Shown: positions 37,601 through 46,977, counted from the stretch's first letter. The stretch is DNA of 53,980 bases from Flavobacterium sp. (GCF_027533505.1 NZ_JAPZUB010000007.1:1-53980), one strand, 5' to 3'. Numbers and translations: made by a program. Notes: generated by a model not told the origin, from the sequence alone.

Positions 37601-39225
37601 TCTATCTCTTTTAAGTTTTCCATTTTTTTGTATTCCAAGAAACCTTTAATGTCCTCAAAATGCTCTCTTACGCGTTTGTTTCCAAATTCAAAAACCTTTG
37701 TAACCAGGCCATCGAGGAAGTCACGGTCGTGCGACACGAGGATTAAAGTACCGTCAAAATCTTTGAGTGCATCTTTAATAATATCTTTTGTTTTCATGTC
37801 CAAATGATTCGTTGGCTCATCCAGAATCAAAACATTTACGGGTTCGAGTAACAATTTAATCATGGCCAAGCGGGTTCGCTCACCGCCCGATAAAACTTTT
37901 ACTTTTTTATGGACATCATCACCTCCAAACATAAAGGCCCCAAGAAGATCTTTGATTTTGGTACGAATCTCACCCACCGCAATACGATCAATCGTTTCAA
38001 AAACTGTCAAATCACCATCCAATAAAGCGGCTTGATTTTGGGCAAAATAGCCTACTTGCACATTATGACCGATTTCTAATTTCCCTTCAAAATCGATTTC
38101 ATTCATTATGGCTTTGATCATAGTTGATTTTCCCTCTCCGTTTTTCCCCACAAAAGCTACTTTTTGCCCGCGTTCTATGACCATATTGGCATCTTTAAAT
38201 ACCACATGATCATCATATTTTTTGGACAAATGTTCCACAACAACAGGATATTGTCCACTTCGTGGCGAGGGTGGAAATTTTAAACGAAGTGCCGATGTAT
38301 CGACTTCATCAACCTCGACTAATTCGAGTTTTTCCAACATTTTTACACGAGATTGCACTTGCAATGTTTTGGAATAGGTTCCTTTGAACCGTTCGATAAA
38401 TTCGGTGGTTTCAGCAATCATTTTTTGTTGCTCTTCGTAGGCTTTTTGCTGATGTGCACGGCGTTCTTTTCGCAATTCTAAATAATGGGAATATTTGGCG
38501 CGATAATCATAAATACGTCCCATCGTGACTTCTATGGTACGGTTGGTGATGTTGTCTACAAACGCTCGGTCGTGAGAAATCACCATTACTGCTTTGGCCT
38601 GATTTAATAGAAAATCTTCCAGCCACTGAATACTATCCATATCCAAGTGATTGGTGGGCTCATCAAGTAGAATTAAATCGGGTTTTTTCAAAAGAATTTT
38701 GGCCAATTCAATGCGCATGCGCCATCCCCCCGAAAATTCAGAAGTGGGACGATGAAAGTCTTCCCGTTCAAATCCAAGTCCTTTTAAAACTTTCTCGACC
38801 TCAGCTTCGTAATTAATCTCTTCGATGGAATAAAATTTTTCACTTAGTTCAGAAACGCGTTCAATCAACTTCATGTAATCGTCGCTTTCATAATCGGTTC
38901 GCACCGTTAGCTGTTCATTCAGTGCATCGATTTCTTCTTTCATCGAAAAAATTTCAGCAAAAGCTTTGGATGTTTCTTCAAAAACCGTCACATCATCTTG
39001 CGTTAATAAATGCTGAGGTAAATAGGCGATTACCGCTTCTTTAGGAGCCGAAACAGCTCCTCGTGTGGGTTTGTTTTGACCGGCCACTATTTTTAATAAA
39101 GTCGATTTTCCCGCACCATTTTTGCCCATTAAGGCTATTTTATCGGTTTCATTTACAGCAAAAGTAACGTCACTAAAAAGTGTAGTTCCCCCAAATTCAA
39201 CAGCGATATCGTTTACGGTAATCAT
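37594..39225 (-). CDS. ABC-F family ATPase
   Basis: A 543-residue protein with two ABC cassettes and no membrane domain. The first Walker A is GKNGAGKST, the signature is FSGGWRMR and Walker B is LILLDEPTNHLD. A linker with a coiled region follows (LRKERRAHQQKAYEEQQK), then the second cassette with GKNGEGKST, LSGGERTR and VLILDEPTNHLD. ABC-F proteins act on the ribosome; this resembles the housekeeping YbiT/Uup-type rather than a known resistance factor. The start at 39225 is taken because the promoter at 39254-39283 rules out the ATG at 39273. Confidence 0.93.
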   Translation of the reverse strand: MITVNDIAVEFGGTTLFSDVTFAVNETDKIALMGKNGAGKSTLLKIVAGQNKPTRGAVSAPKEAVIAYLPQHLLTQDDVTVFEETSKAFAEIFSMKEEIDALNEQLTVRTDYESDDYMKLIERVSELSEKFYSIEEINYEAEVEKVLKGLGFEREDFHRPTSEFSGGWRMRIELAKILLKKPDLILLDEPTNHLDMDSIQWLEDFLLNQAKAVMVISHDRAFVDNITNRTIEVTMGRIYDYRAKYSHYLELRKERRAHQQKAYEEQQKMIAETTEFIERFKGTYSKTLQVQSRVKMLEKLELVEVDEVDTSALRLKFPPSPRSGQYPVVVEHLSKKYDDHVVFKDANMVIERGQKVAFVGKNGEGKSTMIKAIMNEIDFEGKLEIGHNVQVGYFAQNQAALLDGDLTVFETIDRIAVGEIRTKIKDLLGAFMFGGDDVHKKVKVLSGGERTRLAMIKLLLEPVNVLILDEPTNHLDMKTKDIIKDALKDFDGTLILVSHDRDFLDGLVTKVFEFGNKRVREHFEDIKGFLEYKKMENLKEIEK

Positions 39226-39253
39226 GTGAGCTAACGATTTTAAAATGAAGCGG

Positions 39254-39283
39254 CAAATATAGTTCAAAATCATAAGCCATCAA
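39254..39283 (-). promoter_or_regulatory. promoter of the ABC-F gene
   Basis: Minus strand: TTG (39283-39281), 19 bases, TATATTTG (39261-39254), a full match to the consensus. The leader to the ATG at 39225 is about 25 bases. Confidence 0.78.
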
Positions 39284-39315
39284 GGATTTTAAAGGAATCC
39301 TGAAAAGAAAATAAA

Positions 39316-39323
39316 TACCTTTG
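39316..39323 (+). promoter_or_regulatory. -7 promoter element of the MFS gene
   Basis: TACCTTTG, the commonest Bacteroidota -7 sequence, lies 22 bases before the ATG at 39345. The TTG inside it (39321-39323) is therefore not a start codon. A clear -33 element is not seen. Confidence 0.6.
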
Positions 39324-39344
39324 CAACATACTATTTTATCCGTA

Positions 39345-40532
39345 ATGTCCTCCTCAATCGCTTCAATATCGCTAGGAAATATAAGAAAACGATACCGCAA
39401 TCGTGTTCGCTTAGCCACCGCCCTATTCTTTTTTGGCATGGGATTTAGTTTTGCAACATGGGCAAGTCGAATTCCGAGTATAAAAAGTCAGTTACAGCTA
39501 ACGGATGCAGATCTAGGTAGCCTTCTTTTGGCCTTGCCGGTTGGACAATTATTAGCTATGACTTTTTCGGGAAAAGTAGTCACTCGGTATGGTAGTCGAT
39601 GGATTTGTGCGCTGGGGTTGCTGCTGTATGCCGGCTGTTTGCCCTTGATTAGTTTATCCCAATCGAAATGGGAACTTGCAGTGGCGCTCTCTCTTTTTGG
39701 TTTTTTTGGTAATGTATGTAACATTGCAGTGAATACACAAGGCGTTTACACTCAATTTTTTTTTGAAAAACCAATTTTGGGTTCTTTCCACGGCTCATGG
39801 AGTTTGGCTGGATTTACTGGCGCACTGACGGGTTTGATCATGCTTTCATTTCACATGAGTGTTTTCTATCACTTTTTGATCGCATTGGGCTTTGTATCGG
39901 TCATTGTGGTAACAAATACCAAATATTTGGTCAAAACCCAAACTTCAAAAAAAGAAGAAAAAAGTACGTACAGTTTTCTTAAAAACCCTGATAAAACCTT
40001 ATTTTGGTTGGGGATTATATGTTTTTTTGGGATGGCTAGCGAAGGAATTATGTTTGATTGGAGTGGTGTATATTTCAAAGAAATTATAAAAGCACCTGGA
40101 GCATTTGTCATTTTAGGCTATACTTCATTCATGATAAGCATGGCCTCAGGACGTTTTTTAAGCGATTTTTTTGTGGCCCGACTCGGTAACCGAAAAGTGC
40201 TAATTTATAGTGGCTTACTCATTTCAATCGGACTATATACTGCTGTACTTTTTCCTTATTTAATCCCTTCAACACTGGCCTTTATGTGGGTTGGTATTGG
40301 TGTTTCAAATGTAATTCCAATTATTTTTAATGCCGCTGGAAATCATCCAACTATACCCACGGGTATAGCGCTCACTGTAGTTACTAGCATAAGTTTTTTA
40401 GGTTTTATGATTGGCCCACCCATCATTGGTTACATTGCTGAATTAACCAATTTGCGTTATTCTTTTGCTGTTATTGGAGTTTTCGGATTGGTTATCGTAG
40501 GGTTAGTAAATCAATTGAATATTTTTAAATAA
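39345..40532 (+). CDS. MFS transporter (YbjJ-like)
   Basis: A 395-residue permease with 12 expected helices. The N-terminus RVRLATALFFFGMGFSFATWASRIP, with SIKSQLQLTDADLGSLLLALPVGQ after it, resembles the YbjJ/FucP branch of the major facilitator superfamily. A charged motif between helices 2 and 3 reads SGKVVTRYGSRW. The substrate cannot be predicted. It is divergent from the ABC-F gene and convergent with fic. Confidence 0.87.
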   Translation: MSSSIASISLGNIRKRYRNRVRLATALFFFGMGFSFATWASRIPSIKSQLQLTDADLGSLLLALPVGQLLAMTFSGKVVTRYGSRWICALGLLLYAGCLPLISLSQSKWELAVALSLFGFFGNVCNIAVNTQGVYTQFFFEKPILGSFHGSWSLAGFTGALTGLIMLSFHMSVFYHFLIALGFVSVIVVTNTKYLVKTQTSKKEEKSTYSFLKNPDKTLFWLGIICFFGMASEGIMFDWSGVYFKEIIKAPGAFVILGYTSFMISMASGRFLSDFFVARLGNRKVLIYSGLLISIGLYTAVLFPYLIPSTLAFMWVGIGVSNVIPIIFNAAGNHPTIPTGIALTVVTSISFLGFMIGPPIIGYIAELTNLRYSFAVIGVFGLVIVGLVNQLNIFK

Positions 40533-40557
40533 AAAAAGACAACCCTAAAGTTGTCTT
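40531..40557 (-). terminator. terminator overlapping the fic stop codon
   Basis: Minus strand: AAGACAAC and GTTGTCTT pair over a six-base loop that contains the TAG stop of fic, followed by seven T including the last stem pairs. The coding sequence itself forms the 5' arm. The plus-strand MFS transcript may also use the stem, with a weaker T-run. Confidence 0.75.
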
Positions 40558-41501
40558 CTGCGTTGTCTATTTTGGATGTAATCGTGAATAGCTTTGCGAG
40601 TGGTAAACCAATTTCGCCCCTCTTTATAGGCGTCAATCTTGCCTTGACGAGCTAATAAACTAATATACTCCTGACCATAAGGAGTGCCGGGCTCACTGAC
40701 TATTGTGGCGATCGATTCGTAAGGCTCTTGACCTGGAAAAGCATTTAAATAGATGTTTAAGGAGCGTTCTACTGCTTGACACATTAATAAAATGAGCTTT
40801 TGATAATTACCATTATTGGCTTGATTAAGGGCTTCGTAGTATTTTTTGCGGTCATTTTTTAAGATGATGGCCGGTGGAAAACCCTCTTGCATCAACAGTA
40901 AATTCATTACCAAACGAACCGTTCTGCCGTTGCCATCAAAAAATGGATGTATCCAAACAAATTTGTGATGGAAAATTGTTGCCAATTCTATGGTGTTTAA
41001 GCCTAATGGATTATTATGCACAAAAGCAATTAACTCATCAATAAGTGTGGGGACTTTAAGCGCATTGGGAGGAATAAAATTTGCGCCTGAAATACGCACT
41101 CCTCCATTGCGAAGTCGCCCCGCAAACTCTTCTTCGATCGAACGTAATACATACGCATGCAACGCTAAAATATCACGGCTTTGAAGCTGATAGGAGTCAT
41201 TTACAATAGAATACAAATACGCAATAGCAACTTCATGGTTTTTGACCTCAAAATGCTCTCGCAATGATTTCCCTTTGATGGTAATCCCCTCTTGAATAAC
41301 ACGCTGGGTTTCGCGTAGACTCAAGGTATTCCCTTCGATACTATTGGAATTGTAGGTCCATTCGATGGTTAAGGCTTCTTTGATTTTTTGGAGGGCACTT
41401 TGAGGCAATGGCCGCCCACGATCTAACATTTGTTTTTTGTCAAACAAGCGTTGAAACGTTTCTTCAAATTCTACATAATAACTTCTATCTATCTCCCACA
41501 T
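40545..41501 (-). CDS. Fic family protein (class II AMP-transferase type)
   Basis: 318 residues. The Fic catalytic motif HPFFDGNGR is intact at 185-193, as needed to transfer AMP to a target hydroxyl. An inhibitory helix motif S52-x3-E56-G57 lies N-terminal to the core, which marks class II Fic proteins that restrain themselves. The C-terminus (YISLLARQGKIDAYKEGRNW) looks like a small winged or MerR-type helix-turn-helix. The target is unknown; no antitoxin gene is adjacent. A -7 box ends five bases before the ATG, suggesting a leaderless message. Confidence 0.93.
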   Translation of the reverse strand: MWEIDRSYYVEFEETFQRLFDKKQMLDRGRPLPQSALQKIKEALTIEWTYNSNSIEGNTLSLRETQRVIQEGITIKGKSLREHFEVKNHEVAIAYLYSIVNDSYQLQSRDILALHAYVLRSIEEEFAGRLRNGGVRISGANFIPPNALKVPTLIDELIAFVHNNPLGLNTIELATIFHHKFVWIHPFFDGNGRTVRLVMNLLLMQEGFPPAIILKNDRKKYYEALNQANNGNYQKLILLMCQAVERSLNIYLNAFPGQEPYESIATIVSEPGTPYGQEYISLLARQGKIDAYKEGRNWFTTRKAIHDYIQNRQRRRQL

Positions 41502-41505
41502 ACCA

Positions 41506-41513
41506 CAAAAGTA
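41506..41513 (-). promoter_or_regulatory. -7 promoter element of fic, very close to the start
   Basis: TACTTTTG on the minus strand ends at 41506; the ATG is 41501-41499. Transcription would begin at or next to the start codon. No clear TTG is seen upstream. Confidence 0.5.
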
Positions 41514-41556
41514 TCGTTTTATTCCTTAATTATATCTATCCGATATTAATTTTAAC

Positions 41557-41586
41557 AAAAATAAAAAATCCCGAAGGTATCGGGAT
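41557..41586 (-). terminator. terminator after the DEAD-like gene
   Basis: Minus strand: ATCCCGA and TCGGGAT form a seven-base stem over five bases, followed by a T-rich tract. It closes the ABC exporter/response regulator/DEAD-like unit. Confidence 0.82.
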
Positions 41587-41608
41587 GAGTAAAATAACCT
41601 ATTTTTTT

Positions 41609-42232
41609 TCAATCGCCCTGGTCTTCCGTTTCAAAAAACAAAGGCTCTATCATTATGTTATTAGCCACATTTTCAAGGCGTTCCGTAATTTGAGAGCAAA
41701 AGAAAATTCGCTGTACTTTTTCAATACTCTCGGACAAACGAAGTATCTTGGGTTCAAAGCGGTTTTTTATAATCACTTCTGCATCATCCAAAATAAACAT
41801 TTTTAATTGGTTTACATCAAATCCAGCCGAACTAAACATCGTCGTTAATTGGTTTGGTGTTCCTATTAAAACATCGATTCCCAATGAAATTTGATTTTTA
41901 TCTTCGTCCAAATCCGAACGGTCATGAACATGATAAACACGCAAAGCATTGTACTTATTCAATTGATTAAACACCTCTACCATCGCTATGACTTTGTCTT
42001 TGTCATTACATAGAATCAAGGCTCTTGGAGACAATTCGAAAGGTTTATCCAAGCGCTGAATGACATGGAGTGCAATGGTGGTTGTCTTCCCTGAACCTGC
42101 TTCACTTTGAATAACCACATCAGCACCACTTTTTATCGCTGCATACGTACCCTCTTGCAGGTCATTGGCCAATGTTAAACCCGACTCGATCAATGCCTTC
42201 TGAAGTAATGGGTTTATTTTTTTTAACTGCAT
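41609..42232 (-). CDS. solitary DEAD-box-like RecA domain protein
   Basis: 207 residues covering only the first RecA-like domain of a DEAD-box helicase. Q-motif-like NDLQEGTYAAI and motif I SEAGSGKTT are present, as are GTPNQL (motif Ib/TPGR region) and the box FILDDAEVI in place of DEAD. FFCSQIT may correspond to the SAT motif. Domain 2 (motifs IV-VI) is absent, with a normal stop and terminator, so this is not an obvious frameshift. Similar short proteins occur in flavobacteria. ATP binding is likely but unwinding is doubtful. It follows the sigma-54 regulator by 15 bases. Confidence 0.8.
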   Translation of the reverse strand: MQLKKINPLLQKALIESGLTLANDLQEGTYAAIKSGADVVIQSEAGSGKTTTIALHVIQRLDKPFELSPRALILCNDKDKVIAMVEVFNQLNKYNALRVYHVHDRSDLDEDKNQISLGIDVLIGTPNQLTTMFSSAGFDVNQLKMFILDDAEVIIKNRFEPKILRLSESIEKVQRIFFCSQITERLENVANNIMIEPLFFETEDQGD

Positions 42233-42247
42233 AAATTGTTTTTAAAT

Positions 42248-43411
42248 TTATTTACTCGCAAATAATTTCACGTCACTTTCTGAAATCTCTTGGCCACCCA
42301 AAATGATTAGGCGCTCGACCACATTGCGCAATTCGCGAATATTTCCCGTCCAATCGTACGCTTGTAGCAATTGAACAGCTTCTTGTGAAAACTGCTTGGG
42401 TGCATTTCCCTGTTCCTCAGCAATTTTGGATGTAAAGTGATCTATCAACAATGGGATATCATCGCGACGATCATTTAACGCTGGAACTTTGATTAAAATA
42501 ACGGCCAATCGATGGTATAAATCCTCCCGAAATCTTCCTTCTTCAATTTCTTTTTTCAAATCCTTGTTCGTGGCCGCAATGACGCGAACGTTGACTTTGA
42601 TATCCTTATCGGCTCCAACCCGTTGAATTAAATTTTCCTGTAAAGCGCGCAAAACCTTTGCTTGAGCAGCTAAACTCATATCGCCTATTTCATCCAAAAA
42701 AATGGTACCCCCGTCGGCTGCTTCAAACTTACCAGCTCGATCCTTAACCGCCGAAGTAAAAGCCCCTTTCACATGTCCAAATAATTCACTTTCAATCAAC
42801 TCAGAAGGAATCGCCGCACAGTTAACTTCAACAATAGGTGCCTCCGAGCGATCGCTTTTTTGATGCAATTGGTGGGCTACTAATTCCTTACCCGTTCCAT
42901 TTGGACCTGTAATTAAAACGCGGGCATCGGTTTTGGCGACCTTTTCTATCATTTCCTTGATATGCTGAATGGGCACACTAGTCCCAATAATCTCATAGTT
43001 TTTGGAAACCTTCTTTTTTAGAATTTTATTCTCAACAACCAATTGCTTTCGATCCAGCGCATTACGAACAGTATTCAGTAAGCGATTCAGATCGGGGGGT
43101 TTGGAGATATAATCAAAAGCCCCTAATCGCATCGTGTTGATGGCTGTTTCCATATCGCCATGCCCTGAAATCATTACAATAGGAATCTCGGGCTTAATTT
43201 TTTTTACCGCCTCAAGGAGCTCCTCTCCGTCCATTTTTGGCATTTTGATATCACACAAAACCAAATCAAAGTCAGTACCCTTAATTCTTTCAAGGCCTTG
43301 CACGCCATCTTCGGCTTCTTCCACCTGATAGGTATCGCTTTCTTCTGTTAAAATTCGCGTAAGCACACGACGAATGGAAGCTTCATCTTCTATGACCAAT
43401 ATTTTAGGCAT
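42248..43411 (-). CDS. sigma-54 response regulator lacking a DNA-binding domain
   Basis: 387 residues. The receiver domain (1-120) has phospho-acceptor D54. The AAA+ domain (about 138-370) has Walker A GPNGTGKE (169-176) and Walker B FLDEIGDM (238-245). The sigma-54 contact loop reads GAFTSA (216-221) rather than GAFTGA. The protein ends at [11 protein letters not shown], where an NtrC-type Fis helix-turn-helix would begin. It should activate sigma-54 polymerase from solution or through a partner. No histidine kinase is adjacent; the ABC exporter genes precede it. Confidence 0.92.
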   Translation of the reverse strand: MPKILVIEDEASIRRVLTRILTEESDTYQVEEAEDGVQGLERIKGTDFDLVLCDIKMPKMDGEELLEAVKKIKPEIPIVMISGHGDMETAINTMRLGAFDYISKPPDLNRLLNTVRNALDRKQLVVENKILKKKVSKNYEIIGTSVPIQHIKEMIEKVAKTDARVLITGPNGTGKELVAHQLHQKSDRSEAPIVEVNCAAIPSELIESELFGHVKGAFTSAVKDRAGKFEAADGGTIFLDEIGDMSLAAQAKVLRALQENLIQRVGADKDIKVNVRVIAATNKDLKKEIEEGRFREDLYHRLAVILIKVPALNDRRDDIPLLIDHFTSKIAEEQGNAPKQFSQEAVQLLQAYDWTGNIRELRNVVERLIILGGQEISESDVKLFASK

Positions 43412-43464
43412 ATGTTGTATTTTTAAATGTTAAGCGTATAACAAAGGACATGCCATTTTCTGCA

Positions 43465-44766
43465 CTAGTAGTTTATCCAACGTAATAATTCCTTCCAAGT
43501 AGGTCGTTTACCATACATCAAAATTCCTACTCGATAAATCTTAGAAGCAAACCACACCACAAAAACAAACGTTCCAAATAGTAATACCAATGAAATCGCC
43601 AACTGCCACCAAGGGACTCCAAAGGGAATTCGCATCATCATTACAATAGGTGAAGTCAAAGGTACCATAGAAAATGTAGTGGCAATCGTTCCATGCGGAT
43701 CATTCATGACTGTGAAAAATCCAATGTAAACTCCCAAAATCAAAGGCATAATAATGGGTAATAAAAACTGTTGCGAATCGGTTTCATTATCGACTGCGGC
43801 ACCAATAGCGGCATAAAACGAACTGTATAGAAAATACCCGCCGATAAAATAAAAAATGAAAGAGACGAGTATTGTTCCTACCGGTAACTTCCATAACTCA
43901 TTCAAATACAGAGCAGCTTTACTTACATCTTGACCTGAAGTAGCCATCATTTTTTGCGTTTGCCCAGCGGTAGCACCCAGAGGTACCTCAAACACAACGG
44001 ATAATACAAACATAGCGGTCAATCCCAATAAGGCCCAAATCAAAAACTGAAGAATCCCTGCAATAGATGTTCCAATGATTTTGCCCATCATCAATTGAAA
44101 AGGTTTGACAGAAGAAATAATTACTTCAATAATCCGCGATGTTTTTTCTTCAATGACGCTACGCATCACCATATTTCCATAGATGACGATAAACATCATG
44201 ATAAGATAACCAAAAGCACCTCCAATACCAATTTTGATTTCATTGATCCCTTTCAAGGCTTGTTCCCCCGAAGCTTTGACCAAATTAATGGCAACTTTGG
44301 CTTGGGCCTGTTGAATTTTTAAGGTATCTAAACCCACTGCTTTAAAATTTTCTTGGGTCATTTTTTTGGTAATCACCGACTCTAAATCGGAGATAAAAAG
44401 AACGCTTGGACTATCGTTGGAGATGTATTCTATCTTTTTTGCCAAATCCTTGTTGTCAGGTACTTTGGGAATTAACAACAAGCCTTCATAATGTTCGGCT
44501 TGAATACTATCTTTTAAAACTGAAATTGGTGTTTGTGAAAAATCGACATATTTGTACTCTTCATCGCTTTTGAATTGTGTAAAAAAACGGCCCGTTTCAT
44601 CATGAATTGCAATGGTTTTTTGATCGGCTTTCAACGTACTCAAATAGCCAACAAAAACGGCAATTCCAACAAAAAGGAGCGGACTCAAAAAAGTCATCAC
44701 AATAAAAGATTTATTGCGCACTTTGGCGGTAAATTCTCGCTTAATTATCAATATAAGTTTGCTCAT
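43465..44766 (-). CDS. ABC-2 type transporter permease (NatB-like)
   Basis: A 433-residue permease: one N-terminal helix (about 18-40), a large extracytoplasmic domain to about 185, then five or six helices. NMVMRSVIEEKTSRIIEVIISSVKPFQLMMGKIIG is the signature stretch of the Na+-efflux NatB/ABC-2 group. It lies nine bases after the ATPase gene, so the two form a two-component exporter. Substrate unknown; NatAB in Bacillus exports sodium. Confidence 0.92.
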   Translation of the reverse strand: MSKLILIIKREFTAKVRNKSFIVMTFLSPLLFVGIAVFVGYLSTLKADQKTIAIHDETGRFFTQFKSDEEYKYVDFSQTPISVLKDSIQAEHYEGLLLIPKVPDNKDLAKKIEYISNDSPSVLFISDLESVITKKMTQENFKAVGLDTLKIQQAQAKVAINLVKASGEQALKGINEIKIGIGGAFGYLIMMFIVIYGNMVMRSVIEEKTSRIIEVIISSVKPFQLMMGKIIGTSIAGILQFLIWALLGLTAMFVLSVVFEVPLGATAGQTQKMMATSGQDVSKAALYLNELWKLPVGTILVSFIFYFIGGYFLYSSFYAAIGAAVDNETDSQQFLLPIIMPLILGVYIGFFTVMNDPHGTIATTFSMVPLTSPIVMMMRIPFGVPWWQLAISLVLLFGTFVFVVWFASKIYRVGILMYGKRPTWKELLRWINY

Positions 44767-44775
44767 AATAGCCGA

Positions 44776-45696
44776 TTAATCCGTTACGGTTTGGATAAAA
44801 ATATCATTGACAGTGGGTATTTTCTCTGCAAAATGGGTTACTTGCCCGCGTTGCATCAGCGTATGTAAAAGTTCATTGGCGGAATGGTTTCCTAATTGAA
44901 TTTCCAATTTCAACTCCTGATTCAACGACTTGAAATCGGTTGTTTTCAGGGTAAACTTTTGGGACAAATCATGCCAAACACCTTCCACATTATCGGTCAA
45001 AATCCCCACATCATACGAATGGGTTCTATACTGTTTTTTTACCTCCGATAGCTTTCCTTCAATTAATTTATTCAAACGGTGAATTAAAGCGATATAATCA
45101 CACATTTCTTCTACCGATTCCATGCGATGGGTTGAAAAAATAATCGAAGTTCCCTGTCGATTCAATGCGATAATTTCATCCTTGATTAAATTGGCATTTA
45201 CAGGATCAAAGCCCGAAAAAGGTTCGTCTAGGATCAAGAGCTTCGGTTGATGCAAAACGGTCACAATGAACTGTACTTTTTGCGCCATTCCTTTGGACAA
45301 CTCTTGTATTTTTTTGTCCCACCAAGAAGTGATTTCAAACTTTTCAAACCAATACTTAAGTTGCGTTTTAGCATCATTTTTTGACATTCCTTTGAGTTGC
45401 GCAAGATACAAACACTGCTCCCCCACTTTCATGGTTTTATACAATCCACGCTCTTCAGGCATATACCCTATTTCATGAACATGCTTGGGCTGAAGGGGTT
45501 CTCCGTCCAAAACCACCGAACCGCTATCGGGTAAGGTAATTTGATTGATAATGCGAATGAGGGACGTTTTTCCGGCGCCATTGGGTCCCAATAACCCATA
45601 AATACTTCCTTGGGGTACCGTGAGTGAAACAGCATTCAAAGCCGTGTAATCACCGTATTGTTTGACAACGCTATCTACAGTTAAAATGGATTGCAT
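44776..45696 (-). CDS. ABC transporter ATP-binding protein (NatA-like)
   Basis: A 306-residue ATPase. Walker A is GPNGAGKTS, the Q-loop region is GYMPEERGLYK, the signature ELSKGMAQK stands in for LSGGQ (as in several NatA/DrrA proteins) and Walker B is LLILDEPFSGFDP. A C-terminal extension of about 80 residues follows, as in the NatA/DUF4162 group. It is the first gene of the exporter/response-regulator/DEAD-like unit and is separated from dnaJ by a terminator. Confidence 0.93.
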   Translation of the reverse strand: MQSILTVDSVVKQYGDYTALNAVSLTVPQGSIYGLLGPNGAGKTSLIRIINQITLPDSGSVVLDGEPLQPKHVHEIGYMPEERGLYKTMKVGEQCLYLAQLKGMSKNDAKTQLKYWFEKFEITSWWDKKIQELSKGMAQKVQFIVTVLHQPKLLILDEPFSGFDPVNANLIKDEIIALNRQGTSIIFSTHRMESVEEMCDYIALIHRLNKLIEGKLSEVKKQYRTHSYDVGILTDNVEGVWHDLSQKFTLKTTDFKSLNQELKLEIQLGNHSANELLHTLMQRGQVTHFAEKIPTVNDIFIQTVTD

Positions 45697-45759
45697 ATTT
45701 TTTTTCTAATCTTCGGGTAAAAATACGGAATTCCCAACAGAATGGGGCATAACTAAAAA

Positions 45760-45794
45760 CAAAAAACCCACCCTTATGGTGACACAAGGATGGG
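45760..45794 (-). terminator. terminator of the grpE-dnaJ operon
   Basis: Minus strand: a 12-base imperfect stem (CCCATCCTTGTG with CATAAGGGTGGG, G-U pairs allowed) is followed by six T. It lies about 70 bases after the dnaJ stop. Confidence 0.82.
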
Positions 45795-45861
45795 AAAAAT
45801 TGCTATGAAAAAGAAATTACCTGTTTCCAAGTAATGCTCAAAAGTAAAATTATTTTTTTAA

Positions 45862-46977
45862 CTACGAAAACATATCTTTAACTTTTTCAAAAAAAGATTT
45901 TTCGCTCTTTTCGGGGTGTGGTATAAAGTTTTCGTCGGTCAAGGCTTTTTCGAAAAATTGTCGTTGCTCTTTGGATAGGGTTTTTGGGGTCCAAACATTA
46001 ACATGCACCAACAAGTCGCCATTCCCATAACTGTTTAAACTAGGAATACCTTTGCCTTTCAATCGTAAAATTTTTCCCGATTGAATGCCTTCTTCCAGCT
46101 TGATACGAACTTTTCCATTAACCGTTTCTAGCTCCTTGGACACTCCTAGAGCCGCTTCAGCAAAACTGATGTATAAATCATAGTGAAGGTTTTCACCATC
46201 CCGTTTAAGCCATTCATGCTCCGTTTCTTCAATCACCACAATCAAATCGCCGGGGACTCCATTTCCGGGAGCATCGTTTCCTTTGCCTGATACTTTTAAC
46301 TGCATTCCATCGGCAACACCGGCAGGTATTTTGATCGAAACAGTCTCGTCTTCCATGATCATCCCATAGGCATCGGCATTATTGGGTTTGCTTTCAATTG
46401 TTTGCCCCGATCCGCCACACATAGGGCACGTGGTTGCGGTTTGCATACGCCCTAGAATCGTATTGGTAACTTTTACTACTTGCCCCGCGCCATTACAGGT
46501 GGGACAGGTTTTATAACGAACACCAGGCGCTTGTATTTTTCGCTTAACTTTTACTTTCTTTTCAACGCCGTTTACTACTTCTTCCAGTGTGAGTTTGACT
46601 TTAATCCGTAAATTACTGCCTTTCATTCTGCGCGAACCGCCGCCGCCGAAGCCACCGCCAAAACTTCCACCAAAAGCACCACCAAAAATATCGCCAAACT
46701 GACTAAAGATGTCATCCATATTCATATGACCTCCACCGAAGCCACCAGCGCCATCAAAGGCGGCATGACCGTATTGATCATAACGTGCCTTTTTATCGGG
46801 ATCACTCAAAACCTCATAGGCTTCTGCGGCCAACTTGAAGTTCTCTTCCGCTTCTTTGTTACCGGGGTTTTTATCCGGGTGAAATTCAATCGCTTTTTTA
46901 CGGTAGGCTTTTTTTATCTCCTCCGCACTGGCATTTTTACCGACACCTAGTATTTCGTAAAAGTCTTTTTTACTCAT
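45862..46977 (-). CDS. dnaJ: chaperone DnaJ (two of four zinc motifs)
   Basis: A 371-residue Hsp40 co-chaperone of DnaK. The J domain has H33-P34-D35, then comes a Gly/Phe-rich linker (about 76-115) and the C-terminal substrate domains. The zinc region has only two CxxCxGxG motifs, at C158/C161 and C184/C187, equivalent to motifs II and III. At the places of motifs I and IV the sequence reads [10 protein letters not shown] and [10 protein letters not shown]. One zinc site is thus kept and one lost. It starts eight bases after grpE; dnaK is elsewhere. Confidence 0.96.
   Translation of the reverse strand: MSKKDFYEILGVGKNASAEEIKKAYRKKAIEFHPDKNPGNKEAEENFKLAAEAYEVLSDPDKKARYDQYGHAAFDGAGGFGGGHMNMDDIFSQFGDIFGGAFGGSFGGGFGGGGSRRMKGSNLRIKVKLTLEEVVNGVEKKVKVKRKIQAPGVRYKTCPTCNGAGQVVKVTNTILGRMQTATTCPMCGGSGQTIESKPNNADAYGMIMEDETVSIKIPAGVADGMQLKVSGKGNDAPGNGVPGDLIVVIEETEHEWLKRDGENLHYDLYISFAEAALGVSKELETVNGKVRIKLEEGIQSGKILRLKGKGIPSLNSYGNGDLLVHVNVWTPKTLSKEQRQFFEKALTDENFIPHPEKSEKSFFEKVKDMFS

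Noticed and set aside
37594..39225. ABC-F as an antibiotic-resistance protein
   Set aside because: Its linker and overall sequence look like the housekeeping ABC-F type, and no resistance context is present.
40545..41501. Fic as the toxin of a toxin-antitoxin pair
   Set aside because: No small antitoxin gene is adjacent, and the inhibitory motif lies within the same protein.
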